The notes under the pieces are model-generated. The model was not told where the DNA came from. It saw nothing but the letters and a program-made list of their open reading frames with translations, and made no database searches. Of a stretch of 64,000 nucleotides of DNA, positions 13,205 through 22,188 are shown one piece after another. Position 1 is the first letter of the stretch. The number at the start of each line of letters is the position of its first letter. The translations under genes were made by a program, and so were the position numbers. Source of the stretch: Pseudidiomarina indica (GTDB taxonomy: Bacteria > Pseudomonadota > Gammaproteobacteria > Enterobacterales > Alteromonadaceae); NCBI GenBank assembly GCA_029279945.1, contig JAJUHK010000007.1, positions 1-64,000 of the forward strand, written 5' to 3'.

Positions 13205-13825
13205 TCAACCTCTCGTTGTTATAATCGCCAAATGACGTTCACCATCGGCTTCAGGAACCTGTAATCGAATAATCTCTTCCACCTGAAATTCAGCGGGTAT
13301 GTCCTCGAGTTCCTGGGTGGGGTATACCCCTTTCAATGCCAAGAACTTACCATGTTTTGCCGGTAAATGCCCACACCAATTCAGCATATCACTGAGCGAC
13401 GCAAAGGCTCGGCTAATCACCCCATCAAAGGGTAGCTCGGGTTGGTAATCTTCAACCCTACTTTGCACGGCGGTGACATTGTTAAGACCTAGCTCATGGC
13501 ATACTTGACGAATAAACCGTACCCGCTTACCTAAACTATCTAATAACACAAATTCTTTGTCAGGGGCAGTGATGGCTAAAGGTAACCCAGGCAACCCCGG
13601 CCCAGTACCCACATCAATAAAGCGCTGACCGTTAAGGTAGGGTAATACTACCAAGCTATCCATGATATGCCGACTTAACATTTGCTGCGGATCGCGCACT
13701 GACGTCAAGTTATAGGCTTTATTCCATTTATGCAGCATGCCAACTAGGGCAACCAGTTGCTGCTGTTGCTCAGCTGGTATAGTCAGCGTAGTTTGAGCCA
13801 ATAATTGTTGTAATTTTAACTGCAT
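13205..13825 (-). CDS. rsmG: 16S rRNA (guanine-N7) methyltransferase G
   Basis: The 206-residue SAM-dependent methyltransferase that modifies G527 of 16S rRNA. The SAM loop [15 protein letters not shown] is visible, with NLTSVRDP upstream of it and [10 protein letters not shown] downstream. Follows mnmG with a 3-bp gap, the usual mnmG-rsmG-parAB arrangement. Confidence 0.96.
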   Translation of the reverse strand: MQLKLQQLLAQTTLTIPAEQQQQLVALVGMLHKWNKAYNLTSVRDPQQMLSRHIMDSLVVLPYLNGQRFIDVGTGPGLPGLPLAITAPDKEFVLLDSLGKRVRFIRQVCHELGLNNVTAVQSRVEDYQPELPFDGVISRAFASLSDMLNWCGHLPAKHGKFLALKGVYPTQELEDIPAEFQVEEIIRLQVPEADGERHLAIITTRG

Positions 13826-13828
13826 GAT

Positions 13829-15730
13829 TTAAGCGCTTTTACGCAACAACCCTTGTTTTTTTAGATGGACCAATAACATTGAAATGGCCGCAGGAGTAAT
13901 TCCTGAAATTCGCGATGCTTGCCCCACGGTTTCTGGCTGGTGTTGATTCAGCTTGGCAACCACTTCATTGGATAGGCCTTTTATGGTGCCATAATCAAAG
14001 TTAAATGGTAGCTTGGTATGCTCATGACGACGCTGTTTAGCAATTTCATCTTGCTGACGCGAGATATAACCCGCATATTTTGTTTGAATTTCAACTTGCT
14101 CAGCCGCTTTAACATCACTTAAGCCAGGGCCAATACCATCAATTTCCATCAAGTTGGCGTATGTTACTTCCGGTCGACGTAGTAACTCTTCACCATTAAC
14201 TTCACGCGTGATAGGCGTTTTCAGCAACGCATTGACCTGTTCTACTGCCGGATGATCTTTATGGAACCAGGTTTGTCGCAGCCGTTGTTGCTCAAGCTCA
14301 ATCGCTTCCATTTTCGCTTCAAAAGCGGCCCAGCGCTTATCATCTACCAAGCCAAGTTTACGACCAATCTCAGTAAGTCGAATATCCGCGTTATCTTCGC
14401 GTAGTAATAACCGATATTCCGCCCGTGAGGTAAACATACGATAAGGTTCTTTAGTCCCCAACGTACTTAAATCGTCAATCAACACGCCCATGTACGAATC
14501 ATCACGACGTGGTGTCCACGGTTCTTTATCTTGGACTTGTAAGGCCGCATTAGCACCCGCCACTAAACCTTGTGCCGCAGCTTCTTCATAACCCGTGGTA
14601 CCATTGATTTGGCCAGCAAAGAAGAGCCCCTTAATGTACTTGGTTTCTAACGTTTGCTTTAAATCACGTGGATCAAAGTAATCATATTCAATGGCGTAGC
14701 CTGGCCGTGTAATATGCGCGTTCTCAAAGCCTTTAATTGAACGGACCAACTCAATTTGTACATCAAACGGTAAGCTCGTAGAAATCCCGTTTGGATACAA
14801 CTCGTGCGTATTTAGCCCCTCTGGTTCAACGAAGATTTGATGTGAGCTTTTATCACTAAAGCGCATGATTTTATCTTCAATGGATGGGCAATAGCGGGGT
14901 CCAACACCTTCAATAATTCCTGAATACATGGGGGAACGATCTAAGCCACCACGAATAATCTCATGTGTACGCTCATTGGTATGGGTAATAAAACATGAAA
15001 TTTGCGGCGGATGATCAGCAACACTACCCATAAATGAAAATACCGGGACTGGCGTATCCCCGGGTTGTTCTTGCATGACACTAAAATCAACTGTTTTTGC
15101 ATCGATACGTGGTGGCGTACCCGTTTTTAAGCGATCAACCCGTAACGGTAGTTCACGTAATCGTAGTGCTAGATTGTTGGCTGGTGGATCACCTGCTCGA
15201 CCACCTTGGTAATTATTCAAACCAATGTGAATACGGCCTCCTAAAAAGGTACCGACGGTTAATACCACTGTTGTTGCAGAAAATTTCAACCCCATTTGGG
15301 TCACCACGCCAACCACGCGATCATTGTGAACGATCAAATCATCACAAGCTTGTTGGAACAAACTCAGATTGGGTTGGATCTCTAACATGTGACGAATAGC
15401 TGCTTTGTACAACGCACGATCGGCTTGTGCGCGAGTTGCTCGTACAGCAGGGCCTTTTGACGAATTCAGCGTTCTAAATTGAATCCCTGCACGATCAGCA
15501 GCTTGTGCCATGGCGCCACCTAAGGCATCCACTTCTTTTACTAAATGACCTTTCCCGATACCTCCAATGGCAGGGTTACATGACATTTGGCCGAGTGTAT
15601 CGATGTTATGGGTCAGTAGTAACGTGTTGCAGCCCATTCGTGCTGCAGCGAGCGCAGCTTCAGTACCTGCATGTCCTCCACCAATAACGATAACGTCATA
15701 ATGCTGGTGGTAAGAAAAGGTGTTTGGCAT
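13829..15730 (-). CDS. mnmG: tRNA uridine-5-carboxymethylaminomethyl modification enzyme, FAD-binding subunit
   Basis: A 633-residue protein that works with MnmE to make cmnm5U at the wobble position of several tRNAs. The FAD-binding fold starts [16 protein letters not shown], and [19 protein letters not shown] follows. [12 protein letters not shown] lies before the helical C-terminal domain. The ATG at 15730 has AGGA upstream and fits the family N-terminus; a TTG nine codons earlier is the alternative. Adjacent to oriC and transcribed away from it. Its partner mnmE is at the far right of this window. Confidence 0.97.
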   Translation of the reverse strand: MPNTFSYHQHYDVIVIGGGHAGTEAALAAARMGCNTLLLTHNIDTLGQMSCNPAIGGIGKGHLVKEVDALGGAMAQAADRAGIQFRTLNSSKGPAVRATRAQADRALYKAAIRHMLEIQPNLSLFQQACDDLIVHNDRVVGVVTQMGLKFSATTVVLTVGTFLGGRIHIGLNNYQGGRAGDPPANNLALRLRELPLRVDRLKTGTPPRIDAKTVDFSVMQEQPGDTPVPVFSFMGSVADHPPQISCFITHTNERTHEIIRGGLDRSPMYSGIIEGVGPRYCPSIEDKIMRFSDKSSHQIFVEPEGLNTHELYPNGISTSLPFDVQIELVRSIKGFENAHITRPGYAIEYDYFDPRDLKQTLETKYIKGLFFAGQINGTTGYEEAAAQGLVAGANAALQVQDKEPWTPRRDDSYMGVLIDDLSTLGTKEPYRMFTSRAEYRLLLREDNADIRLTEIGRKLGLVDDKRWAAFEAKMEAIELEQQRLRQTWFHKDHPAVEQVNALLKTPITREVNGEELLRRPEVTYANLMEIDGIGPGLSDVKAAEQVEIQTKYAGYISRQQDEIAKQRRHEHTKLPFNFDYGTIKGLSNEVVAKLNQHQPETVGQASRISGITPAAISMLLVHLKKQGLLRKSA

Positions 15731-16095
15731 ACCGTGTGATCCTAGATATCTGTACAAAGCAAAGTAACAACGTAGCCGAGTATTTTAACCTGAAAGCGAT
15801 CAGATAAAAACGGTTAAATTTTAGTCGCTGATCCTGCAACGATCGATAGTAATTAAAATAAGATCTTTATAATGATCTTTTTATTATTACTATTATTAGT
15901 CGCGACATTTTTGTGGATAACTGATTGTAAGCCAATTCTGATAAGGATCTCGACGATCTGTTAAGGTGTGATTAGATCCTGATCCTTTAGGTGACTATGT
16001 TGTGTATAATTAGTCTAGTTATCCACAGATGAAGTTATCAACAATGTTATTCAGTGAGTATCAACAAGGTAAAATTGATCTTATACAGTAATTAA
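15731..16095. other. oriC: chromosomal replication origin oriC
   Basis: The 365-bp gap between mnmG and mioC is where enterobacterial-type oriC lies. It holds ten GATC sites (15798, 15830, 15841, 15862, 15874, 15946, 15955, 15975, 15981, 16077), far above chance, consistent with Dam/SeqA control. DnaA boxes include TGTGGATAA (15912-15920), TGTGTATAA (16001-16009), TTATCCACA (16019-16027), TTATCAACA (16035-16043) and the weaker TTATACAGT (16081-16089). The AT-rich stretch around 15843-15900, with GATCTTTATAATGATCTTTT, fits the duplex-unwinding element and lies on the mnmG side as in E. coli. Assignment is by composition, motifs and synteny. Confidence 0.93.
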
Positions 16096-16545
16096 TCACA
16101 GGGATTGGATAAAAGATCTGAGCCATGTTGATGATTTTTCGTCCGGATCGTCTTGCGACATGTCGATTTCAAGACGGCTGATCAGGCGTTTTGCACCTAA
16201 TATAGCGAACATTGCATCGGCATCACGGCCAGCAGCGCAGAACGTGTCGTAGCAACTATCACCCACGGCTATAACTGCATACTTAAGTTGTTCTAACGAC
16301 GGTTTTTCGGCGTGTAATTGCTCGGCAAAATCTAGCATTGAGTCGGCATAATCGCCAGCACCATGGCTGGCAATACAGCATAACCAAATACTTTGATCAG
16401 TTAATGACTCGAGTAATTCCGAGTAATCGGGTTCGTAATGTAAGGTCGTTGTATAACCTGCTTGTTGTAGCAACTCTGCTAATTGATCAGCGAGGTATTC
16501 GGTGTTACCTGACGTGGTTGCTACTAAAATATCGATATGATGCAT
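16096..16545 (-). CDS. mioC: flavodoxin-like protein MioC
   Basis: A 149-residue flavodoxin-fold protein. The FMN phosphate loop is ATTSGNTEYLAD, the second loop SHGAGDYADS, and the third GDSCYDTFCAAG, all as in MioC/flavodoxins. Known MioC is an FMN-binding electron carrier, and its transcription runs into oriC. The ATG at 16545 is preferred over a GTG four codons earlier. The gene reads towards oriC, as in E. coli. Confidence 0.93.
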   Translation of the reverse strand: MHHIDILVATTSGNTEYLADQLAELLQQAGYTTTLHYEPDYSELLESLTDQSIWLCCIASHGAGDYADSMLDFAEQLHAEKPSLEQLKYAVIAVGDSCYDTFCAAGRDADAMFAILGAKRLISRLEIDMSQDDPDEKSSTWLRSFIQSL

Positions 16546-16569
16546 TATTAGTCTCACTATTAAGCGCCA

Positions 16570-17973
16570 TTATTCTACCGCAACAACACAGTTGCGACCC
16601 TGGTTTTTCGCTTGGTTGAGTGCTTGTTTAGCGCGTTTAATGGTGTCTTCAATAGGTTCACCAAACTGTACTTGGGTAACTCCAAAACTGGCGCGGATAG
16701 GTATTACGAAATCATCAAAGTTCAGAATAGGAAACGATAGCCGGATTTGGTTCGCTCGTCCGTCGGCTTGTTGCAAATCACGGTTGGGCATAAACACCAT
16801 GAAGGTATCGTCTTCAACGCGGCAAATAACTTCACTATCACGTAATTCTTGCTGAATAATAGTGGTGGTTTGGCGAAGAGCTTCATCACCAATTGTATGC
16901 CCATAGTTTTGGTTGATTAAACCGAAATTATCCAGATTGAACACAGCGAGGCTGTGGTTCTGATTTGGCAGCGATGACTTCATGACTTGCGTGACGACTG
17001 TGGTAAACACCCAATAGGTAGGCAGTTCAGTCAGTAAATCGACCATCGCCATATTCTTTAGTTGCTCGTTGCGGTACACCAACGCCGGTACGGCCAAAGC
17101 AAAATAAGAAATAGCAGCGGTTATATATAGCGCAAATTGATAGGTTATCGATTGGTTGGAAACGCCAAATATGCTGACCCCAAACGCAAGAATAGTCGTC
17201 AACAGTAGTAGTGATAATACACTACGGCTCGTGCGTTCAGTCAGTACGATCCAGAGCTGAGGAATAGTGACGAAGAAAATAAAGTAGGCAACGCCTGGGT
17301 GATCGATGTACCGATCAAACAATAAGATGCCGATCACAGTCGCAATGACGACTGATAGTTTAAATAAATAGGGTTTTAGTTGTTTTGGCAGGTATTCGTC
17401 GTGCTCGGAAAAATCCTTTAACCACGCAAAATTCTGATCCGTAAACTGGGTTAGAATGACGCACATTACTGGTGCTATGACCATCACGCCAATCAAATCA
17501 CCTAACCACCAGGCAAACCAGCCTGTTTTCATAATGTGGTCATTGGTTTCTGTCGTAAATTGCCAGACTGACAAACCGCTTAGCGCTGCTAATAATGCCG
17601 CCGCCGCAAATAACACCAGTAGGCCTATAATACGCAATGCAATTGGTAAATTGGTGAAGTGTTTTAGCCAATAGCGCGCGGCCAACCCCCCAAAACCATA
17701 CGACACCGTATGTGCTAAAGAAAATAGTAAGGCTGCTGCAATGTGGGTTGGATCAAACGTGATTCCCCAAATTTTATCAAAGTGCAGTGATACATAGAAA
17801 ATCCCAAGAAAAACCGGAATAAAAGCACGCTTGCCGACAATTAAAAAGCCCCCTAATGCAACGCCTGCTGGCATATACCATAGCGAAATAAATTCTTCAT
17901 AGGCCATGATAATTGATGCATAAAATGCACCAATCCACAGGATCAGCAATAAGGCGTAGCCACTTAATCTCAC
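16570..17973 (-). CDS. MASE1-type membrane protein with a degenerate GGDEF domain
   Basis: A 467-residue protein from GTG at 17973 (AGAAGGA site eight bases upstream); a TTG at 18003 is the alternative. About eight membrane helices in the first ~300 residues have MASE1 character (WYMPAGVALGGFL, WWLGDLIGVMVIAP). A diguanylate-cyclase-like domain follows. Its active-site signature is EDDTF instead of GGDEF (context ICRVEDDTFMVFMP). The metal-binding segment reads FNLDNFGLINQNYGHTIGDEAL, with the first Asp replaced by Asn and the conserved Lys by Gly. No RxxD inhibitory site was seen. It probably cannot make c-di-GMP and may act as a sensor or scaffold (inference). It sits between mioC and the flagellar block. 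Confidence 0.8.
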   Translation of the reverse strand: MRLSGYALLLILWIGAFYASIIMAYEEFISLWYMPAGVALGGFLIVGKRAFIPVFLGIFYVSLHFDKIWGITFDPTHIAAALLFSLAHTVSYGFGGLAARYWLKHFTNLPIALRIIGLLVLFAAAALLAALSGLSVWQFTTETNDHIMKTGWFAWWLGDLIGVMVIAPVMCVILTQFTDQNFAWLKDFSEHDEYLPKQLKPYLFKLSVVIATVIGILLFDRYIDHPGVAYFIFFVTIPQLWIVLTERTSRSVLSLLLLTTILAFGVSIFGVSNQSITYQFALYITAAISYFALAVPALVYRNEQLKNMAMVDLLTELPTYWVFTTVVTQVMKSSLPNQNHSLAVFNLDNFGLINQNYGHTIGDEALRQTTTIIQQELRDSEVICRVEDDTFMVFMPNRDLQQADGRANQIRLSFPILNFDDFVIPIRASFGVTQVQFGEPIEDTIKRAKQALNQAKNQGRNCVVAVE

Positions 17974-18144
17974 AATAGTTTTCCTTCTCAGGTCCTGATA
18001 CAAGAAATGCTAAGGTATGCACTGAATGGTGCATGATTAACAGAGCATGCACAAGACCTAGCTATTAATCGAGTGGTAAAATGTAACAGAGCGTTGGTAC
18101 GCTGAATGGCAAAATAAATCAATGCAGTAGCTAAGGGTGGCAAA

Positions 18145-18951
18145 ATGACTTCAGTATTTTTTCGAATAGTCGCTGGTGTGCTTGTTAGCGGCATGATCAG
18201 CTGGACATCTGTGGTATGGGGATACGGCGATCATGGCCATCGTGCTTTTTGCGATGCCGCCTATCAATTAGCACAACCGGCAACGCAGCAACATATTGAT
18301 GAACTGGTGGCTAAACATCCAGAGTATGAGAATTTTGGTACGTTGTGCCATTGGGCAGATGATATTAAAAGCCAACCACAGTGGGATTGGGCGAAGCCGC
18401 ACCACTATGTAAACTTTCCACGTCATGCAGCGAAGGTATCGCCAGAAGATTGTCCGCTTGAAGGTGGCTGTGTGCTATCTGCAATAATGCATCATTACCA
18501 TGTCTTACAACATAACCCTGATGATTGGGCTGCATTAGCATTTTTAGCTCATTTTATGGGTGATTTGCACCAACCGATGCATGTTAGTTTTGCGGACGAC
18601 TTAGGTGGCAATAGGGCGCACCTGATGTATTACGATGAACCCACCAATTTACATATTCTGTGGGATATTCATATGCTGTTACGCCGAGGTTATGATGACG
18701 TTCCAGCAAAAGTCACCGAACTGACTGTGACCTTAACACCATTGGCACCGCTAGCACTGTCAGCAGATGACGTGTTGGCGTGGGCAAATGAATCGGCTGC
18801 CATCACCCGCCGTATTTATTCACAGTTCCGTGACGGCCAAGCACTTGGCGATGCTTATACTGCGCAGTGGGGACCTATCCTTGAACAACGCATGCAACAA
18901 GGTGCGCAGCGGCTAGCTGCGGTGCTCGATCAGTTATTTGCTGAAAACTAA
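18145..18951 (+). CDS. secreted S1/P1-type zinc nuclease
   Basis: A 268-residue S1/P1 family nuclease that cleaves single-stranded nucleic acids with three zinc ions. An N-terminal signal segment ends just before WGYGDHGHRAF, which supplies the Trp amino-terminal ligand and first His. CHWADD, KPHHYVNF, HFMGDLHQPMHVSF and GGNRAH...HILWD give the remaining ligands. Predicted periplasmic or extracellular. An AAGGGTGG site precedes the ATG. It faces flgN tail to tail with a 6-bp gap and does not look part of the flagellar regulon. Confidence 0.93.
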   Translation: MTSVFFRIVAGVLVSGMISWTSVVWGYGDHGHRAFCDAAYQLAQPATQQHIDELVAKHPEYENFGTLCHWADDIKSQPQWDWAKPHHYVNFPRHAAKVSPEDCPLEGGCVLSAIMHHYHVLQHNPDDWAALAFLAHFMGDLHQPMHVSFADDLGGNRAHLMYYDEPTNLHILWDIHMLLRRGYDDVPAKVTELTVTLTPLAPLALSADDVLAWANESAAITRRIYSQFRDGQALGDAYTAQWGPILEQRMQQGAQRLAAVLDQLFAEN

Positions 18952-18957
18952 GAGCGA

Positions 18958-19413
18958 TTACGCTTTGGAATTGATTCGTTGCGGGGTAATTTGGGCTTGC
19001 CCTGCAGCATCATAAGTAGCGGTGCTGCCAGCAGCATCGCGGAGAATATTCAGCATGTGCTGATTATGATGAAGGCGATGTTGAATTAATTCACCGTTGA
19101 GTTGGTTAAGATGTGCAACCCGTTGGGTGCGCTCAAGCAGCGTTGACCAAAGCTCTTGACAACCAGCTTGGCGAGCAGCATCTACGGCACCTTGTGCGGT
19201 TTCTTCGTAGCCAAGTTTACGTTGGGCTGCACGGCGCACAGCTTCTTGCTGATTTAATTCTTGTTGCAACTGCTGTTTTTGCATTGCTATGGCTTGCAAT
19301 TGTTCCCCATCAATTTGGCCTTGACCAAGCAATTGTTGCTCTTGTTCGAGCAATTGCCGTAATGCCTCAATGCGCTCAATTTGTTGGGAAATATGCTGTG
19401 CCAAACTCATCAT
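18958..19413 (-). CDS. flgN: flagellar export chaperone FlgN
   Basis: A 151-residue FlgN-type protein, a chaperone for the hook-associated proteins FlgK and FlgL. It is mostly long Gln-rich helices (QLLEQEQQLLGQGQIDGEQL) with a conserved-looking NQLNGELIQHRL region near residue 110. Follows flgM with a 3-bp gap. FlgN diverges fast, so the call rests on helical pattern and the flgA-flgM-flgN order. Confidence 0.85.
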   Translation of the reverse strand: MMSLAQHISQQIERIEALRQLLEQEQQLLGQGQIDGEQLQAIAMQKQQLQQELNQQEAVRRAAQRKLGYEETAQGAVDAARQAGCQELWSTLLERTQRVAHLNQLNGELIQHRLHHNQHMLNILRDAAGSTATYDAAGQAQITPQRINSKA

Positions 19414-19416
19414 TGT

Positions 19417-19689
19417 TTACCAATCGTTAGCTAAATCTTGCAAAAGTGCTTCGGCAATCTTTTCGGTGTTCATGATCAGCTTGCCATCACGAATTGCTTC
19501 ACGTAATTCAGCAACGCGAACTTGATCGATATCTTGGCTGCTGTCTTGTGGTAATTGACTTAAATGGGTCACCACATCAGCTTGCTGTTGCAACTCAGAT
19601 GATGTTCTGGTCGATTTCTGCGTACCTTGGGTACGGCTTGAATCCGACTGGCTTACAGAACTAACTGGTTGATAACCATTAACTTTCAC
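19417..19689 (-). CDS. flgM: anti-sigma28 factor FlgM
   Basis: FlgM holds FliA inactive until the hook is finished and is then exported. The start is placed at GTG 19689 (AGGAA site six bases upstream), giving a 90-residue product beginning with VNGYQPVSSVSQ. A longer frame to 19767 is rejected because a sigma28 promoter occupies its first codons. The C-terminal binding region reads RVAELREAIRDGKLIMNTEKIAEALL, with the usual pattern. Disordered Ser/Thr/Gln-rich N-terminus. Confidence 0.9.
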   Translation of the reverse strand: MKVNGYQPVSSVSQSDSSRTQGTQKSTRTSSELQQQADVVTHLSQLPQDSSQDIDQVRVAELREAIRDGKLIMNTEKIAEALLQDLANDW

Positions 19690-19748
19690 GGGGAATTCCT
19701 CGTTGATAAAATTGTCTTGAACCGTTTTTTCTCGGCCGTTCAGCAATG

Positions 19749-19775
19749 TTATCGGCAAATCAGCCAATTTCTTTA
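19749..19775 (-). promoter_or_regulatory. sigma28 (FliA) promoter of flgMN
   Basis: On the minus strand: TAAAGAAA, 11 bases, GCCGATAA, a near-perfect match to the sigma28 consensus TAAAGTTT-N11-GCCGATAA. It lies inside the 5' extension of the flgM frame, so the FlgM start must be downstream (GTG 19689). FliA-dependent flgM gives the expected feedback loop. Confidence 0.92.
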
Positions 19776-19822
19776 ACCTAATTTACCTGAACTTAACCTT
19801 TGCCAGACAGATTTATTATAGC

Positions 19823-20515
19823 TTATAGCGGTATTGCTCGCCCTGGGCCGATAACCTTCACGGTTAATAACTGTTGGTTATTTAATCGAACGCGAATTGT
19901 ATCATTGATTGCACCATTCGCTAGTGCTATTCCCACCCGTGAAATAGAAAATCCATCGCCACGCAGTTCAATCACGACCTCATCACCTAGTGTCACCACA
20001 TGTGGAGCCGCCAGCAACGTGGCTTGCAACACTGTATTTTGCGAAATTGACCGTTTTAGCTGTTGGCCGAGATACAACGCCATGGTGTCAGTACCAGCTA
20101 GCAATGCATGCCGCGGTAAGCGACTAATGTCACCACGAACGACAGCAATATCATCAGCAGTCAGGGTGTGTTGGGCCGGAAGATCACGAGCAGCCACCCA
20201 ATAATCAGCGATCACATGAACGCGCACTTGCACATAAATCGGCTGCACACGGTCATCACATTGCAGTCTCACTAACAAACGCCCGGCGATACGTGGAGGC
20301 GTTTGGTTGAAGTTTGCATCGACCTGCTGGCATTGATTTAGAGGATCGGTTACTGCCGTGGGGCTGAGAATGTCAAGTTCATGGTCGACCGCGCTGGTCG
20401 GTAACTGGGAGGTGATCAATTGTTGCACCGCTTGATACCACATTGGCTGCGTAGCCCACGTGGATAGCGGCGCAGTGAGCAACAGTAGCATGAGTGACAA
20501 GCGCACAAATGACAT
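19823..20515 (-). CDS. flgA: flagellar P-ring chaperone FlgA
   Basis: A 230-residue periplasmic protein needed for FlgI P-ring assembly. The signal peptide has a Leu-rich core (LSLMLLLLTAPLSTWA). The SAF-like domain spans about residues 110-230 and includes ARDLPAQHTLTADDI and ending with VRLNNQQLLTVKVIGPG. Divergent from flgB, with a 152-bp shared control region. Confidence 0.93.
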   Translation of the reverse strand: MSFVRLSLMLLLLTAPLSTWATQPMWYQAVQQLITSQLPTSAVDHELDILSPTAVTDPLNQCQQVDANFNQTPPRIAGRLLVRLQCDDRVQPIYVQVRVHVIADYWVAARDLPAQHTLTADDIAVVRGDISRLPRHALLAGTDTMALYLGQQLKRSISQNTVLQATLLAAPHVVTLGDEVVIELRGDGFSISRVGIALANGAINDTIRVRLNNQQLLTVKVIGPGRAIPL

Positions 20516-20582
20516 TCAAATAACCTGCAACGACCGTAATGTTGCACGAATTATAACCAGATCAAAGGATCTCTAACGCCAG

Positions 20583-20609
20583 AATTGGCGCTAAAAAAGG
20601 CGCTTAATT
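20583..20609. promoter_or_regulatory. candidate FlhD4C2 box between flgA and flgB
   Basis: The inverted repeat AATTGGCG, 10 bases, CGCTTAATT resembles the FlhD4C2 layout (AAATARCG, 10-12 bases, CGYTATTT) with several mismatches. It lies between the divergent flgA and flgB operons, where class II control is expected. flhDC is encoded at 48301-49175. Confidence 0.35.
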
Positions 20610-20667
20610 AACGCTTTGTATTGCTATCACTCAAAGTAGTCTGCATGGTGTACAGGAGGGTCTGCAG

Positions 20668-21072
20668 ATGATCGATAAATTAACCCATGCGCTGCAATTT
20701 CAGCAGCAAGCGTTGGCCCTGCGGCAGCAACGCCAGGAAGTGCTAGCGAGTAACATTGCTAACGCTGATACGCCTCATTATAAAGCGCGTGATTTTGATT
20801 TTGCTGCGGCACTTAAACGTGCCACAACTCAGCAAAGTGCACCAACAAAACTGGCGGTAACACATGCCGGGCATATGCAAATGTCTCCTTCTCAACCTCT
20901 TGTTGCACTGCAATATCGAATTCCTGCACAAAGTCGATTAGATGGGAATACCGTCGATATGGACCTTGAACGCACCCAGTTTTTGAACAACTCGCTGCGC
21001 TACCAAGCAGACATTCAATTTATGGATGATCGCATTAGTGGCTTGCGTAAAGCGATGCAACCCGAGCAATAA
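20668..21072 (+). CDS. flgB: flagellar proximal rod protein FlgB
   Basis: A 134-residue rod component. The N-terminal rod/hook signature LASNIANADTPHYKARDFDF is clear. The C-terminal TVDMDLERTQFLNNSLRYQADIQF matches FlgB. An AGGAGG ribosome site lies eight bases before the ATG. First gene of the flgBCDEFGHIJ operon. Confidence 0.96.
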   Translation: MIDKLTHALQFQQQALALRQQRQEVLASNIANADTPHYKARDFDFAAALKRATTQQSAPTKLAVTHAGHMQMSPSQPLVALQYRIPAQSRLDGNTVDMDLERTQFLNNSLRYQADIQFMDDRISGLRKAMQPEQ

Positions 21073-21085
21073 CAGGAGCTAACTG

Positions 21086-21490
21086 ATGGCTAATTTTTCT
21101 ATTTTAGATATTTCTGGCTCAGCGTTAGCGGCTCAATCCCAACGAATGAATGTGGCGGCCAGCAATATGGCGAATGCCAACAGTGTCGCAGGTCCAGACG
21201 GGCAGCCGTATAAAGCCAAACAGGTTATTTTCCAACAGCAGTTACAAGCTAATGGTATCGGCGGTGTCGCTGTGCGCGAGGTGGTGGAATCAGCAGCACC
21301 ACCACGGCGCGAGTACCAGCCAGGGCATCCGCTGGCCGATGAACAAGGTTATGTCACCATGCCTAACGTTGATCCTGTGGCTGAAATGGTGAACCTAATT
21401 TCCGCCTCTCGTTCGTATCAAGCCAACGTGGAAGTGATGAATACCAGCAAAGATTTGCTGATGCGTACGCTAACTATTGGCAAAGGGTAA
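21086..21490 (+). CDS. flgC: flagellar proximal rod protein FlgC
   Basis: A 134-residue rod component. [20 protein letters not shown] at the N-terminus and [25 protein letters not shown] at the C-terminus are the FlgC signatures. 13 bp after flgB. Confidence 0.96.
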   Translation: MANFSILDISGSALAAQSQRMNVAASNMANANSVAGPDGQPYKAKQVIFQQQLQANGIGGVAVREVVESAAPPRREYQPGHPLADEQGYVTMPNVDPVAEMVNLISASRSYQANVEVMNTSKDLLMRTLTIGKG

Positions 21491-21505
21491 TTGGAGAAAA
21501 ATGAT

Positions 21506-22177
21506 ATGGCGACAATTGATCCGGCCGTTTTAAATAACATTAACCAAACTTCATCAACGCAACGGGTGGCGTCTAACAGCCAAGAAATGCGTGATAATTT
21601 CATGACCTTGTTAGTGACGCAGTTACGTAACCAAGATCCTCTCAACCCCATGGAAAACAATGAAATGACATCGCAGCTGGCGCAGATCAATACGGTCAGC
21701 GGTATCGAATCACTTAATGAAACCATGCAAACCATTAATAACCAGATGGAAGCTGCGAAGAACATGCAAGCCTCAGCACTGATTGGGCGTGCGGTATTGG
21801 TTCCTGGTGAGCGCATCTTGGTAGGTAATGAGGATGTTACGCCATTTGGTTTTGAGTTAAGTGCACCAGCGAAGAATGTCACCATCAATATTTACAATGA
21901 AAGCGGTGTGTTAGTCCGCCGTATGGATGTTGGTGCGGTAGGAACAGGGACACAATCGTTTAGCTGGGATGGCGTGATGGATGATGGCGAATCTGCACCA
22001 GCAGGCGCGTACCGATTCACGATTGAAGCAACGAACGGTGATCAAGTGATTACCGCAGAACGCTTTAATTATGCACAAGTAATTGCGGTAAGCATGGGTC
22101 ACAAAGATGGGCCACGCTTAGATTTGGGCGGCATTTTAGAGCCCGTTCGTCTTGAAGATATTAGACAGATTATTTAA
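21506..22177 (+). CDS. flgD: flagellar hook-assembly scaffold FlgD
   Basis: A 223-residue hook cap protein. The N-terminal segment contains FMTLLVTQLRNQDPLNPMEN, the FlgD hallmark. The C-terminal Ig-like/tudor part includes SFSWDGVMDDGESAPAGAY. The ATG at 21506 with GGAG upstream is chosen over a TTG five codons earlier that abuts the flgC stop. Confidence 0.95.
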   Translation: MATIDPAVLNNINQTSSTQRVASNSQEMRDNFMTLLVTQLRNQDPLNPMENNEMTSQLAQINTVSGIESLNETMQTINNQMEAAKNMQASALIGRAVLVPGERILVGNEDVTPFGFELSAPAKNVTINIYNESGVLVRRMDVGAVGTGTQSFSWDGVMDDGESAPAGAYRFTIEATNGDQVITAERFNYAQVIAVSMGHKDGPRLDLGGILEPVRLEDIRQII

Positions 22178-22188
22178 GGAGCTCGGCT

